A DNA stretch of 64,000 nt, taken from an uncultured Myxococcales bacterium (GTDB lineage Bacteria; Myxococcota_A; UBA9042; CAIXZC01). Positions 9,227 to 18,219 of this stretch are shown here, in pieces. The stretch spans positions 20,274 through 84,273 of the forward strand of contig CAITUV010000015.1 in the NCBI GenBank assembly GCA_903895725.1. Direction: 5' to 3'. Each line of letters begins with the position of its first letter. The stretch's first letter is position 1. The notes beneath the pieces are model-generated. The model had not been told where the DNA came from and did no database searches. It saw only the letters and a list, made by a program, of their open reading frames with translations. The translations under genes were made by a program, and so were the position numbers.

Positions 9227-10477
9227 TCACCGATCGTCCAGCACCTCGATGGGGGGCATGGTCTTCCCCTCGAGGTAGGTCAGCGAGGCGCCGCCGCCCG
9301 TGGATACGTGCGACACCGCATCTGCAAGCCCCATCTGCTCCACGGCAGCGGCCGAGTCACCGCCGCCGATGACGGTGACCGCCCCCTTCCGGGTCGCATC
9401 GGCCGCGGCCTGCGCAACGGCCCTCGTGCCCGCGGCAAACTCGGCCCGCTCGAACACGCCCATCGGACCGTTCCACACCACGGTCCCGGCAGCACGCACC
9501 ACCTCGCCGAAAGCCCCTACCGTAGCCGGACCGATGTCCATCCCGAGCAGGGAATCCGGGATATCCACGCCGGCAACCGGCACCGGGGCACCGGCCTTGA
9601 AATCCTCCGTCGCCACGTGATCGCAGGGCAGCAGGATCTTGTCGCCTGCCTTAGCCAGCAACCCCTGCATCTCCGCCACCTGATCTTCCTCGACCAGGCT
9701 CTTGCCGACCTTGACGCCCCGAGCCTTGAGCAGCGTGTACGCCATCGCCCCGCCGACCAGGATCCGGTCCACCTTCCCCAGGAGGTTCGAGATCAGTTTG
9801 ATCTTGTCGGATACCTTGGCACCGCCAAGCACGGCCACGAAGGGTCGCTTCGGGCTGGCCACGGCCTCGTGCAGGTAGCGGATTTCCTTCTCCAGGAGGA
9901 ACCCGGCCACTGCGGCGCCGCCCTTCTTCTGAATGGCCTTGGCCACCCCGAACATGCTGGCGTGCTTGCGATGGCAGGTTCCGAACGCATCGTTCACATA
10001 CAGGTCCCCCAGTTCGGCCAGCCCGGCTACCAGCGCATCGTGCCTGGCTTGCTGCTCGGCCGTCAGCTTGCCGTCGGGGTTCTTCTTGGCCTTGTCAGGC
10101 ATCGTCTCGCCCGGATGGAAGCGCACGTTCTCGAGCAGTGCCACGCCGCCGTCCCGAAGACCGTCCACAAGCTTGACTGCGGCCTCCCCGACCACTTCAT
10201 TGGGCCCGAGATGGACGGGCCGTCCCAGCAGCTCCGCCAGCCGATCCCCCACCAGCTTCAGGCTCCCTTCGGGGTCATAGGCACCGTCCGGCCGCCCGAG
10301 ATGACTCATGAGGACCAGCTTGCCGCCTCGGCCCAGGACATCCTGGATCGTGGGCAGGGCAGCACGAATCCGCCGGTCATCCGTGATCCTCCCCCCCTTG
10401 ATGGGAACGTTGAAGTCCACCCGCATCAGCACCCGCTTGCCCGCCACTTCCACGTCGGCCAACGTCTTCTTTGCCAT
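9227..10477 (-). CDS. pgk: Phosphoglycerate kinase
   Basis: Glycolytic enzyme converting 1,3-bisphosphoglycerate and ADP to 3-phosphoglycerate and ATP. It has the N-terminal family signature KRVLMRVDFNVPI, then SHLGRPDG, LLENVRFHPGE, FVAVLGGAKVSDKI, WNGPMGVFE and the C-terminal GGGDSAAA and VSTGGGASLTYLEGK blocks. The full length of 416 residues is normal. ATG 10477 follows GAGGAGG by 8 bases. It is followed by the cytidylyltransferase gene after about 100 bases containing a REP-like repeat, so co-transcription is uncertain. No gapdh or tpi gene is next to it. Confidence 0.98.
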   Translation of the reverse strand: MAKKTLADVEVAGKRVLMRVDFNVPIKGGRITDDRRIRAALPTIQDVLGRGGKLVLMSHLGRPDGAYDPEGSLKLVGDRLAELLGRPVHLGPNEVVGEAAVKLVDGLRDGGVALLENVRFHPGETMPDKAKKNPDGKLTAEQQARHDALVAGLAELGDLYVNDAFGTCHRKHASMFGVAKAIQKKGGAAVAGFLLEKEIRYLHEAVASPKRPFVAVLGGAKVSDKIKLISNLLGKVDRILVGGAMAYTLLKARGVKVGKSLVEEDQVAEMQGLLAKAGDKILLPCDHVATEDFKAGAPVPVAGVDIPDSLLGMDIGPATVGAFGEVVRAAGTVVWNGPMGVFERAEFAAGTRAVAQAAADATRKGAVTVIGGGDSAAAVEQMGLADAVSHVSTGGGASLTYLEGKTMPPIEVLDDR

Positions 10478-10626
10478 GTTCTAGCCTCCTCGAGAGTCCG
10501 GATTCCCGCCCGGAATCGCCCTTCATCTACAACTTCCGCAGCCGCATGTCCAAATAGAAATGCGCGAGTCGGCCCGCCTGCCTCCCGGTCCGCACGGGGA
10601 AATCTCCGACGTCGCCTGCCAACGCA

Positions 10627-10655
10627 TTGCCCGGCACCAGGAATCCGTGTACTGT
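10627..10655 (+). promoter_or_regulatory. Candidate promoter giving a leaderless transcript
   Basis: TTGCCC, 17 bases, TACTGT. The -10 ends 7 bases before the ATG at 10663, and no Shine-Dalgarno sequence precedes that ATG, so the transcript could begin at the start codon. Weak -10 match. Confidence 0.3.
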
Positions 10656-10662
10656 GGTCTTC

Positions 10663-11844
10663 ATGAAAGCGACCCTCCAGGTTCTTCTGGTCCTTCTCCT
10701 GCTGACAGCGTGCTCGGCCCGCACCGGGGCACCCGACGTAGCCCAACCGACGCAGCCGCAGACGGCCCCCGCCGCTGACTCTGCAATACCCCCGCCTCCC
10801 CATTTTGGAATCGAGATCATCGATGCCCACGTTCACGTCGTCCCTGAAATGACTGCGCTCGCTCAGGCGCTGGAGGTCATGGAGAAGTCCGGAGTGACCC
10901 GGTTCGTCGGCTTCAGCGGCGGGGAGGTCGGCTCGCTCCGATACGCCTCGACCGTGGCCATGAAACGGGTGCTCGGCGACCGATTCCAGTTTCTGGTGAA
11001 CATCGACTGGGACGGGTTCGGAGCTCCGGGCTTCGTGGAGGAAACGCTCCACAACCTCCGCCAGGCCTCCGGCGAAGGGGCCCGAGGGCTCAAGATATTC
11101 AAGGCACTCGGCCTGAAGGTTCGCTCGAAGGACGGAAAGCTGGTGGCCGTGGACGACCCCGTGCTCGACCCGATCTTCGACGAATGCGGGAAGCTGGGCC
11201 TCGTCGTCGCCATCCATGTAGCCGATCCGGTGGCGTTCTTCCAGCCGGTCACTCCCGAAAACGAACGCTACGACGAGCTGAGCATTGCATCGAGCTGGAG
11301 CTTCTACGGTGGGGACTTTCCGTCGTTTGCCGACTTGATGGCCCAGCAGGAGCGGCGCGTTGCCCGGCACCCCGGAACGACCTTCATCCTGGTTCACATG
11401 GGGAACAATGCGGAGGACCTGGGGTACGTCGCCCGAATCCTGGACAAGTATCCCAACGTCCTGGTCAACACAGCGGCCCGCGTGCCCGAGTTCGGCCGCC
11501 ATCCGGCCGACCAGGTGCGTGCATTCTTCATCAAGTACCAGGACCGGATCATGTTCGGCAGCGACTTCGTGTCGACTCCGCACGGCATGCAGCTCGGTTC
11601 CGTTTCCGACACGGAGCCGACCATTCCGGACGGAATCATCTTCTTCAAGCGACACTGGGAGTACTTCGAAACCGACCATCGCCAGATGGACCACCCGACT
11701 CCAATCCAGGGCAAGTGGAAGGTCGATGGCATCCGCCTGCCTCCCGACGTGCTCCGCAAGCTCTATCACGACGTGGCCTGGAACCTCTTCTTCGCCCAGG
11801 CGGCCAAGCCCCACGGTCTCCCGCCCGCTCCGGTCGTTCGTTAG
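10663..11844 (+). CDS. Amidohydrolase-family (Amidohydro_2) lipoprotein
   Basis: About 393 residues with a lipobox (LLLTAC, Cys17), so probably anchored on the periplasmic side. The metal-dependent hydrolase barrel is complete: IDAHVHV (HxH ligands), KIFKALGL with a possible bridging lysine, VVAIHVADP, FILVHMGNN, and FGSDF for the catalytic aspartate. This fits the Amidohydro_2 group (decarboxylases and lactonases such as AMSD/LigI relatives). Such enzymes are usually cytoplasmic, so the lipoprotein signal is unusual. The ATG at 10663 is preferred over 10627 because the latter would put 12 charged or polar residues before the signal peptide. Divergent from pgk. Confidence 0.87.
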   Translation: MKATLQVLLVLLLLTACSARTGAPDVAQPTQPQTAPAADSAIPPPPHFGIEIIDAHVHVVPEMTALAQALEVMEKSGVTRFVGFSGGEVGSLRYASTVAMKRVLGDRFQFLVNIDWDGFGAPGFVEETLHNLRQASGEGARGLKIFKALGLKVRSKDGKLVAVDDPVLDPIFDECGKLGLVVAIHVADPVAFFQPVTPENERYDELSIASSWSFYGGDFPSFADLMAQQERRVARHPGTTFILVHMGNNAEDLGYVARILDKYPNVLVNTAARVPEFGRHPADQVRAFFIKYQDRIMFGSDFVSTPHGMQLGSVSDTEPTIPDGIIFFKRHWEYFETDHRQMDHPTPIQGKWKVDGIRLPPDVLRKLYHDVAWNLFFAQAAKPHGLPPAPVVR

Positions 11845-11940
11845 CCCATTCCTCGTTCTCTGTTTGGAAACCGTGAGGCATTGAATACGGCGAAAGTCCC
11901 CGAGTCTCCCGGCGCCCGTCTTCTTGAAGGGGGGAGATCC

Positions 11941-13122
11941 ATGATCCGAACGACGATGTTGCCGGCCTTGTTCGCAGCGATTCTGGGGAGCCTGCTTCCG
12001 ACGACGGCAATCGCCGGAAAGCCGACGATCCGATGGGGCGGTCCCATGACCTGCATCGACCGAGGAGAGGGGAAGCAGACCCGACTCCAGTGTACCGACG
12101 AAGGAGGGAAGTGCGAGTGCCTCCGAGTCGGCAACCGGGTCACCGGTCCTGACGGCAAGGAGACGGACCGGTACCTCGAAGGTCTGATGGGTTGCACGGA
12201 GTACCGGGACCCCTTCTTCCTGGAGCAGCTGGCCGGTTCGGGCTGCTCCCTGGTCGATGCCATTGCCGAGGCCCCACCCGGGTTCGCTCGGGACGAGAAC
12301 GGGCGCCTGTTCCAGGTCTCGTTCGACCTGACCCGACGTCTCTACCTGGGCGGGCACTGGCTGGCAATGTTCGACCCGGAGAGCCAGGATCTGAGCCGGG
12401 GAGGCGTGGATTTCGGATTTCGGGTCGACGACCTCGACTACTCCGGCCGGAAGCGTCACCGGCACCAGCTCCTGGTCGGTGAGGTCAGCTTCCTTCCGGT
12501 CGACTTCGACGTCCTCCTATGGGGCTATGACCTGGGCGCCCGACGAGACGAGCCGGCCCTCTGGGTGACCACGTTCATCGGTCCTCCAACCCGGTTCGAC
12601 TTCGACCTGGACCTCGGATGGGGGTTCCGCATGCTGACGGCCCGCTACCACCCCATGCGAAGCAAGAGCTATTCCGAGCTCGAGAACCTCTCGCTCTACG
12701 TCTCCTGGGAGCTGTACCACAACCGCCCCATGGACAGCTTCATCCGGTTCGCCATCGGGCCCGGATGCGGTGAGATGTTCTCCGAAGTCGAGAAGGAGGA
12801 GACCCGCTTCTCAGTCTACCCCATGGCCGCGCTGGAATCCGAGCTCGTGCTCGACCGACGGGGGCTGAACCGCCTCGCCTTCAACGTGGGGGCCTCGCCC
12901 CGATGGTACCTGGATGACATGGATGCACTCTACTGGACCGGCCGGGGGTCGCTTTCCTACGAGCTGATCCTCCTGGCCATCAATGACCAGCCCCTGTCCC
13001 TGTATCTCGAAGGAAACGCACAGTACCGGGACGACATCCCCGATGCCCCCTCCGACTGGCAGTTCGAGGCGCTGGCCGGCCTCCGGTTCAACTTCTGGGC
13101 CCCGCCCCGGGAAGCCGAGTAA
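11941..13122 (+). CDS. Exported protein of unknown function, outer-membrane-like
   Basis: About 393 residues with a signal peptide (MLPALFAAILGSLLPTTAIAG). A short Cys-containing N-terminal part (CIDRGEGKQTRLQC, CECLRV, MGCTEY) precedes alternating hydrophobic/aromatic strands such as LFQVSFDLTRRLYLGGHW, FDFDLDLGWGFRMLTARY and FEALAGLRFNFW, typical of an outer-membrane barrel. ATG 11941 has GGGGGGAG just before it. Its C-terminal half resembles the next gene, including the shared LLAINDQPxSL segment, so they are tandem paralogues. I do not recognise the family. Confidence 0.78.
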   Translation: MIRTTMLPALFAAILGSLLPTTAIAGKPTIRWGGPMTCIDRGEGKQTRLQCTDEGGKCECLRVGNRVTGPDGKETDRYLEGLMGCTEYRDPFFLEQLAGSGCSLVDAIAEAPPGFARDENGRLFQVSFDLTRRLYLGGHWLAMFDPESQDLSRGGVDFGFRVDDLDYSGRKRHRHQLLVGEVSFLPVDFDVLLWGYDLGARRDEPALWVTTFIGPPTRFDFDLDLGWGFRMLTARYHPMRSKSYSELENLSLYVSWELYHNRPMDSFIRFAIGPGCGEMFSEVEKEETRFSVYPMAALESELVLDRRGLNRLAFNVGASPRWYLDDMDALYWTGRGSLSYELILLAINDQPLSLYLEGNAQYRDDIPDAPSDWQFEALAGLRFNFWAPPREAE

Positions 13123-13134
13123 GGGAGGAAGGCC

Positions 13135-14292
13135 ATGGAGCACCGGCGACCGTCGACCAAAGCCTGCCCCGCCTTCGACAGGCCCCGCGGGGGGCCGCTC
13201 AGGCCCCTTCGAGGGGAGCGGAATCGAGGGGAACATCGACCAACCGTAACGGCCCTTCTGCTCTCAGTGCTCCTGGGTCTTGCTGCGGGGCTCGTGTCCT
13301 CATCGGCCGGAGCGCAGACTCCCGACCCGCCCTACCCCATCGAGAAGCGTGAGCTCCAGGAGGCCCCGCCCGAGAAGCTTCCCCGACGCGAGGGAGAGTA
13401 CCTCGTCGACGTGCAGCACCGGCGCATGAAGGTCCAGTTCTCGCCCGGCAACAGGCTGCGATACGGGTCGGCCTGGGAAGCAGATATCGACGCGGGCAAC
13501 GGCTCCATGCTCGAGACCGCGGCATGGCAGCTGTCCATCGGATCCGAATTCGGAGGTGAATCGCACTTCGATGACGAGGGCTCCTGGAAGATGCGACACC
13601 GGGTGGGAGAGTTCGAGGTACGGCCGCTCCAGATCACTCATGCCGGGTGGCCGGTCATGGACCTCGAGCTGTACGAAGCGGAGTTCATCCGCCACCGCAA
13701 CTCACCGCATATCGTGATTCCCACGATCCCGCCTCGGCGGTTGTTCGTACCGTTCGACTTCGGCGTGTCGCTGCGGACCGGTGGGCTCCATGTTCCCCGG
13801 GATCTCAGGGCAGCCCCCGACGGCGGAGAGAAGTCCGCTGGTGCGGTCACCTCCGCCTGGGACGTGGAGCTCATCGATGCCAGGCTGCTGCTCGAATTCT
13901 GGAGATCCGAGCGGTTCGGCAGCGCCCTTCTCCTGGGAATCGGCACACGCTACGACCTGTTCGTGACCCGGAGCGGCGGCGATGGGCCTTCCCTCGAGCA
14001 CGTGCTTTCGCCCTTCACCGCCACGTCGCTCACCTTCCGTCACGAGTGGGCCGACGGCCGGCAGCGGGCTGCGGCATCCGTGGACTCCCACCCGTTCTGG
14101 TCGTCGCGTCGGGGCCTCCTCTACGCGCTCGATGCCTCGGCCCGCTACGACATCACGCTTCTTGCCATCAATGACCAGCCCATTTCGCTGAACCTCCGGG
14201 CCGATTACCGGTACGGCGAGTTCCACCCTCTGCCCGAGGGTCCAGCCCACGTCGTCCAGGTCATGGCCGGATTGGAGTTCGGGGTGGAGTGA
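13135..14292 (+). CDS. Exported protein of unknown function, paralogue of the preceding gene
   Basis: 385 residues; the hydrophobic segment of the signal peptide begins only at about residue 38 (VTALLLSVLLGLAAGLVSSSAGAQ) after a long Arg/Pro-rich leader, so a later start is possible, though GGGAGGA sits 6 bases before ATG 13135. The mature part has barrel-like alternating strands and ends YDITLLAINDQPISLNLRADYRYG...VVQVMAGLEFGVE, matching the end of the preceding protein. 12 bases separate the two genes, so they are probably one transcription unit. Confidence 0.75.
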   Translation: MEHRRPSTKACPAFDRPRGGPLRPLRGERNRGEHRPTVTALLLSVLLGLAAGLVSSSAGAQTPDPPYPIEKRELQEAPPEKLPRREGEYLVDVQHRRMKVQFSPGNRLRYGSAWEADIDAGNGSMLETAAWQLSIGSEFGGESHFDDEGSWKMRHRVGEFEVRPLQITHAGWPVMDLELYEAEFIRHRNSPHIVIPTIPPRRLFVPFDFGVSLRTGGLHVPRDLRAAPDGGEKSAGAVTSAWDVELIDARLLLEFWRSERFGSALLLGIGTRYDLFVTRSGGDGPSLEHVLSPFTATSLTFRHEWADGRQRAAASVDSHPFWSSRRGLLYALDASARYDITLLAINDQPISLNLRADYRYGEFHPLPEGPAHVVQVMAGLEFGVE

Positions 14293-14513
14293 GCCTGGAA
14301 ATGCCTGTCTCAATGGCGGGCTCGGACGGGAAGAAGCTCTCCCCGATGGTCCCTCCCGAAACTCGTCGACGGGCACCGGCCACGGCCAGCGTCGTTGACA
14401 GCCAGTGGATTCGTCCGCACTACTGCGGCCCCAAGCGGCTCACCGCACCTCGGGGGCTCGGGCTCGGTCCCGACCTGCGGGCTGCCCCTCACGTCCCTCG
14501 ACCAGGCCGGACC

Positions 14514-15842
14514 TCACTGTCCCTTTCCGTTCATGAGAACCACGACTTCGGGCTCGTCTTCGTCGTTGGAGTGGACGAGAAGCTTGGCCTGGAAGCTCCC
14601 CGCCGAGGCGGGTGTGAAGGTGACGTCGATGGAAGCGATCTCGCTGGGGGCCACCTCGAAGGAGGTCTGGGACAGCTCGAATGAAAGCTCAGTCGCCGGG
14701 GTGACGAGGATCTCGTTGACCAGCAGCGGACCATCGCCGATGTTGCCGATGGTGAGCTCCAAGGTCTTGCTCACCGATACCGGCGTCGATCCGAAAGAGA
14801 GCAGCGTCGGGCTGACTTCGATTTCCGGTACTCTGAGGATGCACTCGTTGTCCTCGCAACGGTAACCCGGTCCGCAGTCCTTGGCGACTTCAATCCACTC
14901 CTGGCAGGCACTGAAGCTCCAACTCTGGTCGGTCCCCTCCCGGCACGCCTGGCCCACGGGGACGGAATCGGCGACCTCCAACCAGGTCCCGCACGCATCC
15001 TTCTTCCAGGCCTGCCCCAGATCCTCGCGGCAATCGAGCGTGACGTCATCCAGGCGCGACGGCTCCAGGCAGACCGTGGGAAGCCCCGGCCAGGTTGCGA
15101 CACAACCAAGCAGGTCTGACTCACAGTCGGAAGCAGTTTCGCAAGGGTCGCAGGCTGCCCCCTTGGTGCAGACAGCCTGGGTACCGTCCAGCTTCTCGCA
15201 TGCCTGGCCCTTCGGGCACGACGTTCCCCGCTCTCGGCCACAACACACGAGGTCATCGTCCGACTCGCCGGCCAGCCCCGACGGGACGCACCATCCGTCT
15301 CGACATACCGTGTCCAGGCCGCACCCACACGTGCTCAGGCACTGCACGCAGGGGAGAGGCGCCTCCGACACATCGCCGAAGCCGCCCTCCGTCAGGGGCT
15401 CCATGACGAGCTTCAAGTCGGCTGGCGACACCAGCTCGTCGACGCCGCTCTCGCCAAACCACGGCGTCGAGAAGAGGTCCGTACAGCGCATGACGGTGGA
15501 GCTGCCATCCGCAGGCCAGACGCCGCATTCGAAGGAGCCGGGGGTGTCACACGTCTGCACGTCGAGGCACCAGGCTTTGCTGTACTTGTCGCCATACGGC
15601 CCTTCCCCCCGCCCCTCGACGCACGTGAGGTTCTGCGCCGCGCAATCCTCTTCACTCAATTGGTAGGCGCCCATGCCGTCGCTGCACCGAACGGCCATCT
15701 CTCCCTTGCACCAGCTCTGTCCCGGCTTGTTGCATTCATCGTCGTAGCACGGGCCCGTCCCCGAGACGAGGGTCGCCACGATGACTGCCGGTCCCCAGAC
15801 GGTGAGCCCACTCTTGATCCTGGACGACAACGGTTCTTTCAT
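14514..15842 (-). CDS. Cystine-rich exported protein with C-terminal ASH-type domain
   Basis: About 442 residues. A hydrophobic N-terminal segment (SGLTVWGPAVIVATLVSG) is followed by roughly 300 residues with more than 30 cysteines (such as CVQCLSTCGCGLDTVC and CDPCETASDCESDLLGC), and a C-terminal immunoglobulin-like domain of the ASH/choice-of-anchor-D type (EIEVSPTLLSFGSTPVSVSKTLELTI, SFEVAPSEIASIDVTFTPASAGSF, LLVHSNDEDEPEVVVLMNGKG). ATG 15842 lies 4 bases after GGGAGGGG. Probably surface exposed; role unknown. A promoter candidate lies at 15864-15892. Confidence 0.85.
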   Translation of the reverse strand: MKEPLSSRIKSGLTVWGPAVIVATLVSGTGPCYDDECNKPGQSWCKGEMAVRCSDGMGAYQLSEEDCAAQNLTCVEGRGEGPYGDKYSKAWCLDVQTCDTPGSFECGVWPADGSSTVMRCTDLFSTPWFGESGVDELVSPADLKLVMEPLTEGGFGDVSEAPLPCVQCLSTCGCGLDTVCRDGWCVPSGLAGESDDDLVCCGRERGTSCPKGQACEKLDGTQAVCTKGAACDPCETASDCESDLLGCVATWPGLPTVCLEPSRLDDVTLDCREDLGQAWKKDACGTWLEVADSVPVGQACREGTDQSWSFSACQEWIEVAKDCGPGYRCEDNECILRVPEIEVSPTLLSFGSTPVSVSKTLELTIGNIGDGPLLVNEILVTPATELSFELSQTSFEVAPSEIASIDVTFTPASAGSFQAKLLVHSNDEDEPEVVVLMNGKGQ

Positions 15843-15863
15843 CTGTCCCCTCCCTTCGTGTTC

Positions 15864-15892
15864 ATCAAGCGCGTGACCGGCCTGGTTGTCAA
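15864..15892 (-). promoter_or_regulatory. Candidate promoter for the Cys-rich ASH protein
   Basis: On the minus strand TTGACA, 17 bases, CTTGAT; the -10 ends 21 bases before the start codon and 9 bases before the Shine-Dalgarno GGGAGGGG. The -35 is perfect and the -10 weak. Confidence 0.35.
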
Positions 15893-15984
15893 CGAATTTC
15901 GCAATCTTGGGCGAACGTCCCTGAGGGCCCTTCATGCTCTGCCAGCCATTTCAAGGCTTCGGGAAGCTTCCCCGCAGGATCCCG

Positions 15985-16014
15985 TTGACATCGGTTGCCA
16001 TATCGTCGTAGCAA
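15985..16014 (+). promoter_or_regulatory. Candidate promoter for the DUF350/ATP-grasp operon
   Basis: TTGACA, 18 bases, TAGCAA, about 97 bases before the operon's first ATG at 16112. Confidence 0.38.
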
Positions 16015-16111
16015 TTCAGGTGTGCCGTGCTTGCTTGCCGTTGGTTCGTCCTGCCCCCTCCGGGCAGAAGGAATTGACTGACGCCGAGGAGGTCGACAGA
16101 GGGGCGAACGC

Positions 16112-16963
16112 ATGAGCGAAGGCGAGATTCTGGTACTGATGCTGTCGTTCCTTGGCGGCGGAGCCTCGTGGTTAAGCTGGTACCACCCCCTGGCGAGCGT
16201 TGTCACCTGGCCTCCGGCCGGTGGCATTGGCAAGGCTCTTGGGCTGGCCCCGGTCTTCTGTCTGGGGGGCCTGCTCGTCGTCCTGACTACAGGGGCTTCG
16301 TTCGACGTCGTCGATGCCCCTGAATACATCTTCTTCTATCTTGCCATGGGCATGGCCTGGCTCGGGTTCTTCAGGCTTGGGCTTTCCATATTGGGCATCC
16401 TGTGGCGTGATGATGCGCTTGAACGGGGGAATCGGGCGGCTGCCATCAGCGTGGTTGCCGGGATGGTGGGTCTGACCGCCTGTTTTGCGGGCGCCAACAT
16501 CGGCGATGGGCCCGACTGGTCGTGCGTGGTGTTCCCTGCCTTCCTGGCGACCCTGGCATGGTTCATCCTGGTGGCTGGCTTCCAGGCTGCAACCAACATG
16601 GTCGACAAGATAACCATCGAACGCGACGAAGCCGCTTCCATCCGGCACGGCGGTCTGATGGTCGCGATGGGACTGGTCTGCGGGCGCGGAGCCGCGGGGG
16701 ACTGGACCTCGGCAGCCGACACCGTAGCCGAGTTCTGGGTCACCCTGCCCGCCATCCTGCTGGTCGTCGTTGCGGCTTGGGTGGAACGGGGGTATCGCCC
16801 CGATGAGTTGCGACGGGAGGCGACCGCTGCGTCTCAGCGCCTCTCCTCTGCTGCGCTGGCGGTCTTCTACATGCTGCTCGCCGTCACGTTCATCGCCTGG
16901 TCCCTGCCCCTTCCCTCGAACCCGAAGTACCGGACAGCGGCTCAGACCGAGGAGCGGGAATGA
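16112..16963 (+). CDS. Multi-spanning membrane protein, DUF350-like tandem
   Basis: 283 residues with 7-8 predicted membrane helices. Two segments resemble the DUF350 core: ALERGNRAAAISVVAGMVGL, followed by a short polar turn, and IERDEAASIRHGGLMVAMGL further on, suggesting an internal duplication as in YjfL-type proteins. AGAGGGG lies 7 bases before the ATG. The stop overlaps the ATP-grasp start (ATGA at 16960). In Escherichia coli the DUF350 protein YjfL is likewise encoded next to the glutathionylspermidine-synthase-like YjfC, so the pairing supports the call. Membrane role unknown. Confidence 0.72.
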   Translation: MSEGEILVLMLSFLGGGASWLSWYHPLASVVTWPPAGGIGKALGLAPVFCLGGLLVVLTTGASFDVVDAPEYIFFYLAMGMAWLGFFRLGLSILGILWRDDALERGNRAAAISVVAGMVGLTACFAGANIGDGPDWSCVVFPAFLATLAWFILVAGFQAATNMVDKITIERDEAASIRHGGLMVAMGLVCGRGAAGDWTSAADTVAEFWVTLPAILLVVVAAWVERGYRPDELRREATAASQRLSSAALAVFYMLLAVTFIAWSLPLPSNPKYRTAAQTEERE

Positions 16964-18219
16964 GCCGGAACGAGCCCTGTGCGGCGGGCGCGCGTCTGCA
17001 TCCGATTCCGCCCCGGCATTTCGCCGAGCACCGAAGGCGAGTGATCTTTTCCGCATTCAAGTGGGATCCGCAGGTCGGAGATACCTGCACGGTTGCAGAG
17101 CACGTGGTGGTACTTCGGCGGGAAACCGCCCACCGACTCCATCGTCTTGCCGAGTCACTGGCCGATGAAACGGTGATGGTCGAAGAAGCGCTGCGGTCGC
17201 GTCCTGAGCTGCACAACGGGCTCGGCTTGCCTGCGCCGCTGGTCGGGGCGCTGCGGGATGCCGGATGCTCGGTCGGCAGGGGCAGACGCCACGTGCGGGT
17301 GATGCGCTTCGATTTTCACCCTACGACAGCCGGCGAGTGGGTGGTCTCCGAGGTCAACAGCGACGTCCCCGGCGGCTTTGCCGAAGCGTCGATACTTCCC
17401 GGCCTGGTCGCTCCGTTCGTTCCGCACGCCGAGCCGTTCGGACCGGACGTGGGCACGCTCATGGCCGAACAGCTCTGCGCCGGAGCTGTAGGGAGGGGAG
17501 CGATCGGGCTGGTCCACGCGACGTCCTATGCGGATGACCGGCAGGTCATGGCCTTCCTGGCCCAACGCCTGAGGGAGGCTGGACGGCTCAGCGTTCTGAT
17601 TGCGCCGGACCACGTTCGCTGGAGCGGGGGAGCACGGTGCATTGCCCGCGGCCAGGAGGGGGAATTGGCGGCCGTCGTGCGGTTCTTCCCTGCGGAGTGG
17701 CTGCATCACCTGCCCCGGGTGAGCGAGTGGCGTGGCTACTTCTCCGATGCGGTTGCCTCGTGCAATCACGCCTCCGCGGTCCTGACGCAGTCCAAGCGTG
17801 TGCCTCTGGTCTGGGAACGGCTTGGTGTCCCGCTGGTCTGGTGGCCACAGCTCTTGCCGGAGACCTCGGAGCCGTCGCTGCGCCGGATTCTGGATGGCTG
17901 GTTGCTCAAGCCGGCCCTGGGACGGGTTGGGCAGGGCATCACGGTCCCGGAGACCACCACCCCAAGAGAACGTCGGCAGGCCGCGCTTTCGGCCCTCTTG
18001 CATCGCCGCGCCTGGGTAGCACAGAGGCGTTTCGCCAGCTGCCCCTTGCCGGCCGCCGAAGGAGACCGGCATCTCTGCATCGGCGTCTTCACGGTGAATG
18101 GGCGAGCGGCCGGCTTCTACGGCCGGATGAGCAAGCGTCCTCGAATCGATGAGCAGGCGCAGGATGTTGCTGTCCTTGTCGAGAGAGAGAAGCCGAGCCA
18201 ACCAGGAGTGTCGGCATGA
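16960..18219 (+). CDS. Glutathionylspermidine synthase-like ATP-grasp enzyme
   Basis: 419 residues of the GSP_synth preATP-grasp/ATP-grasp family: RFDFHPT (116-122), EVNSDVPGG (131-139), and later WLLKPALGRVGQGI for the nucleotide-binding lysine/glycine loop. These enzymes join a carboxylate to an amine with ATP; true glutathionylspermidine synthase also has an amidase domain, absent here. The substrate is therefore unknown. It overlaps both neighbours by ATGA, so the three proteins are made together. Proteins of this family recur with DUF350 membrane proteins in bacteria. Confidence 0.85.
   Translation: MSRNEPCAAGARLHPIPPRHFAEHRRRVIFSAFKWDPQVGDTCTVAEHVVVLRRETAHRLHRLAESLADETVMVEEALRSRPELHNGLGLPAPLVGALRDAGCSVGRGRRHVRVMRFDFHPTTAGEWVVSEVNSDVPGGFAEASILPGLVAPFVPHAEPFGPDVGTLMAEQLCAGAVGRGAIGLVHATSYADDRQVMAFLAQRLREAGRLSVLIAPDHVRWSGGARCIARGQEGELAAVVRFFPAEWLHHLPRVSEWRGYFSDAVASCNHASAVLTQSKRVPLVWERLGVPLVWWPQLLPETSEPSLRRILDGWLLKPALGRVGQGITVPETTTPRERRQAALSALLHRRAWVAQRRFASCPLPAAEGDRHLCIGVFTVNGRAAGFYGRMSKRPRIDEQAQDVAVLVEREKPSQPGVSA

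Noticed and set aside
7592..10666. Rightward open frame of about 1024 codons
   Set aside because: Antisense to the PfkB, cytidylyltransferase and pgk genes; its translation is His/Arg/Pro-rich and matches no family.
14293..14513. Terminator or small gene between convergent genes
   Set aside because: No hairpin with T run and no plausible small reading frame was found.
16960..18219. True glutathionylspermidine synthase/amidase
   Set aside because: Only the ligase part is present and the amidase domain with its Cys-His pair is absent.
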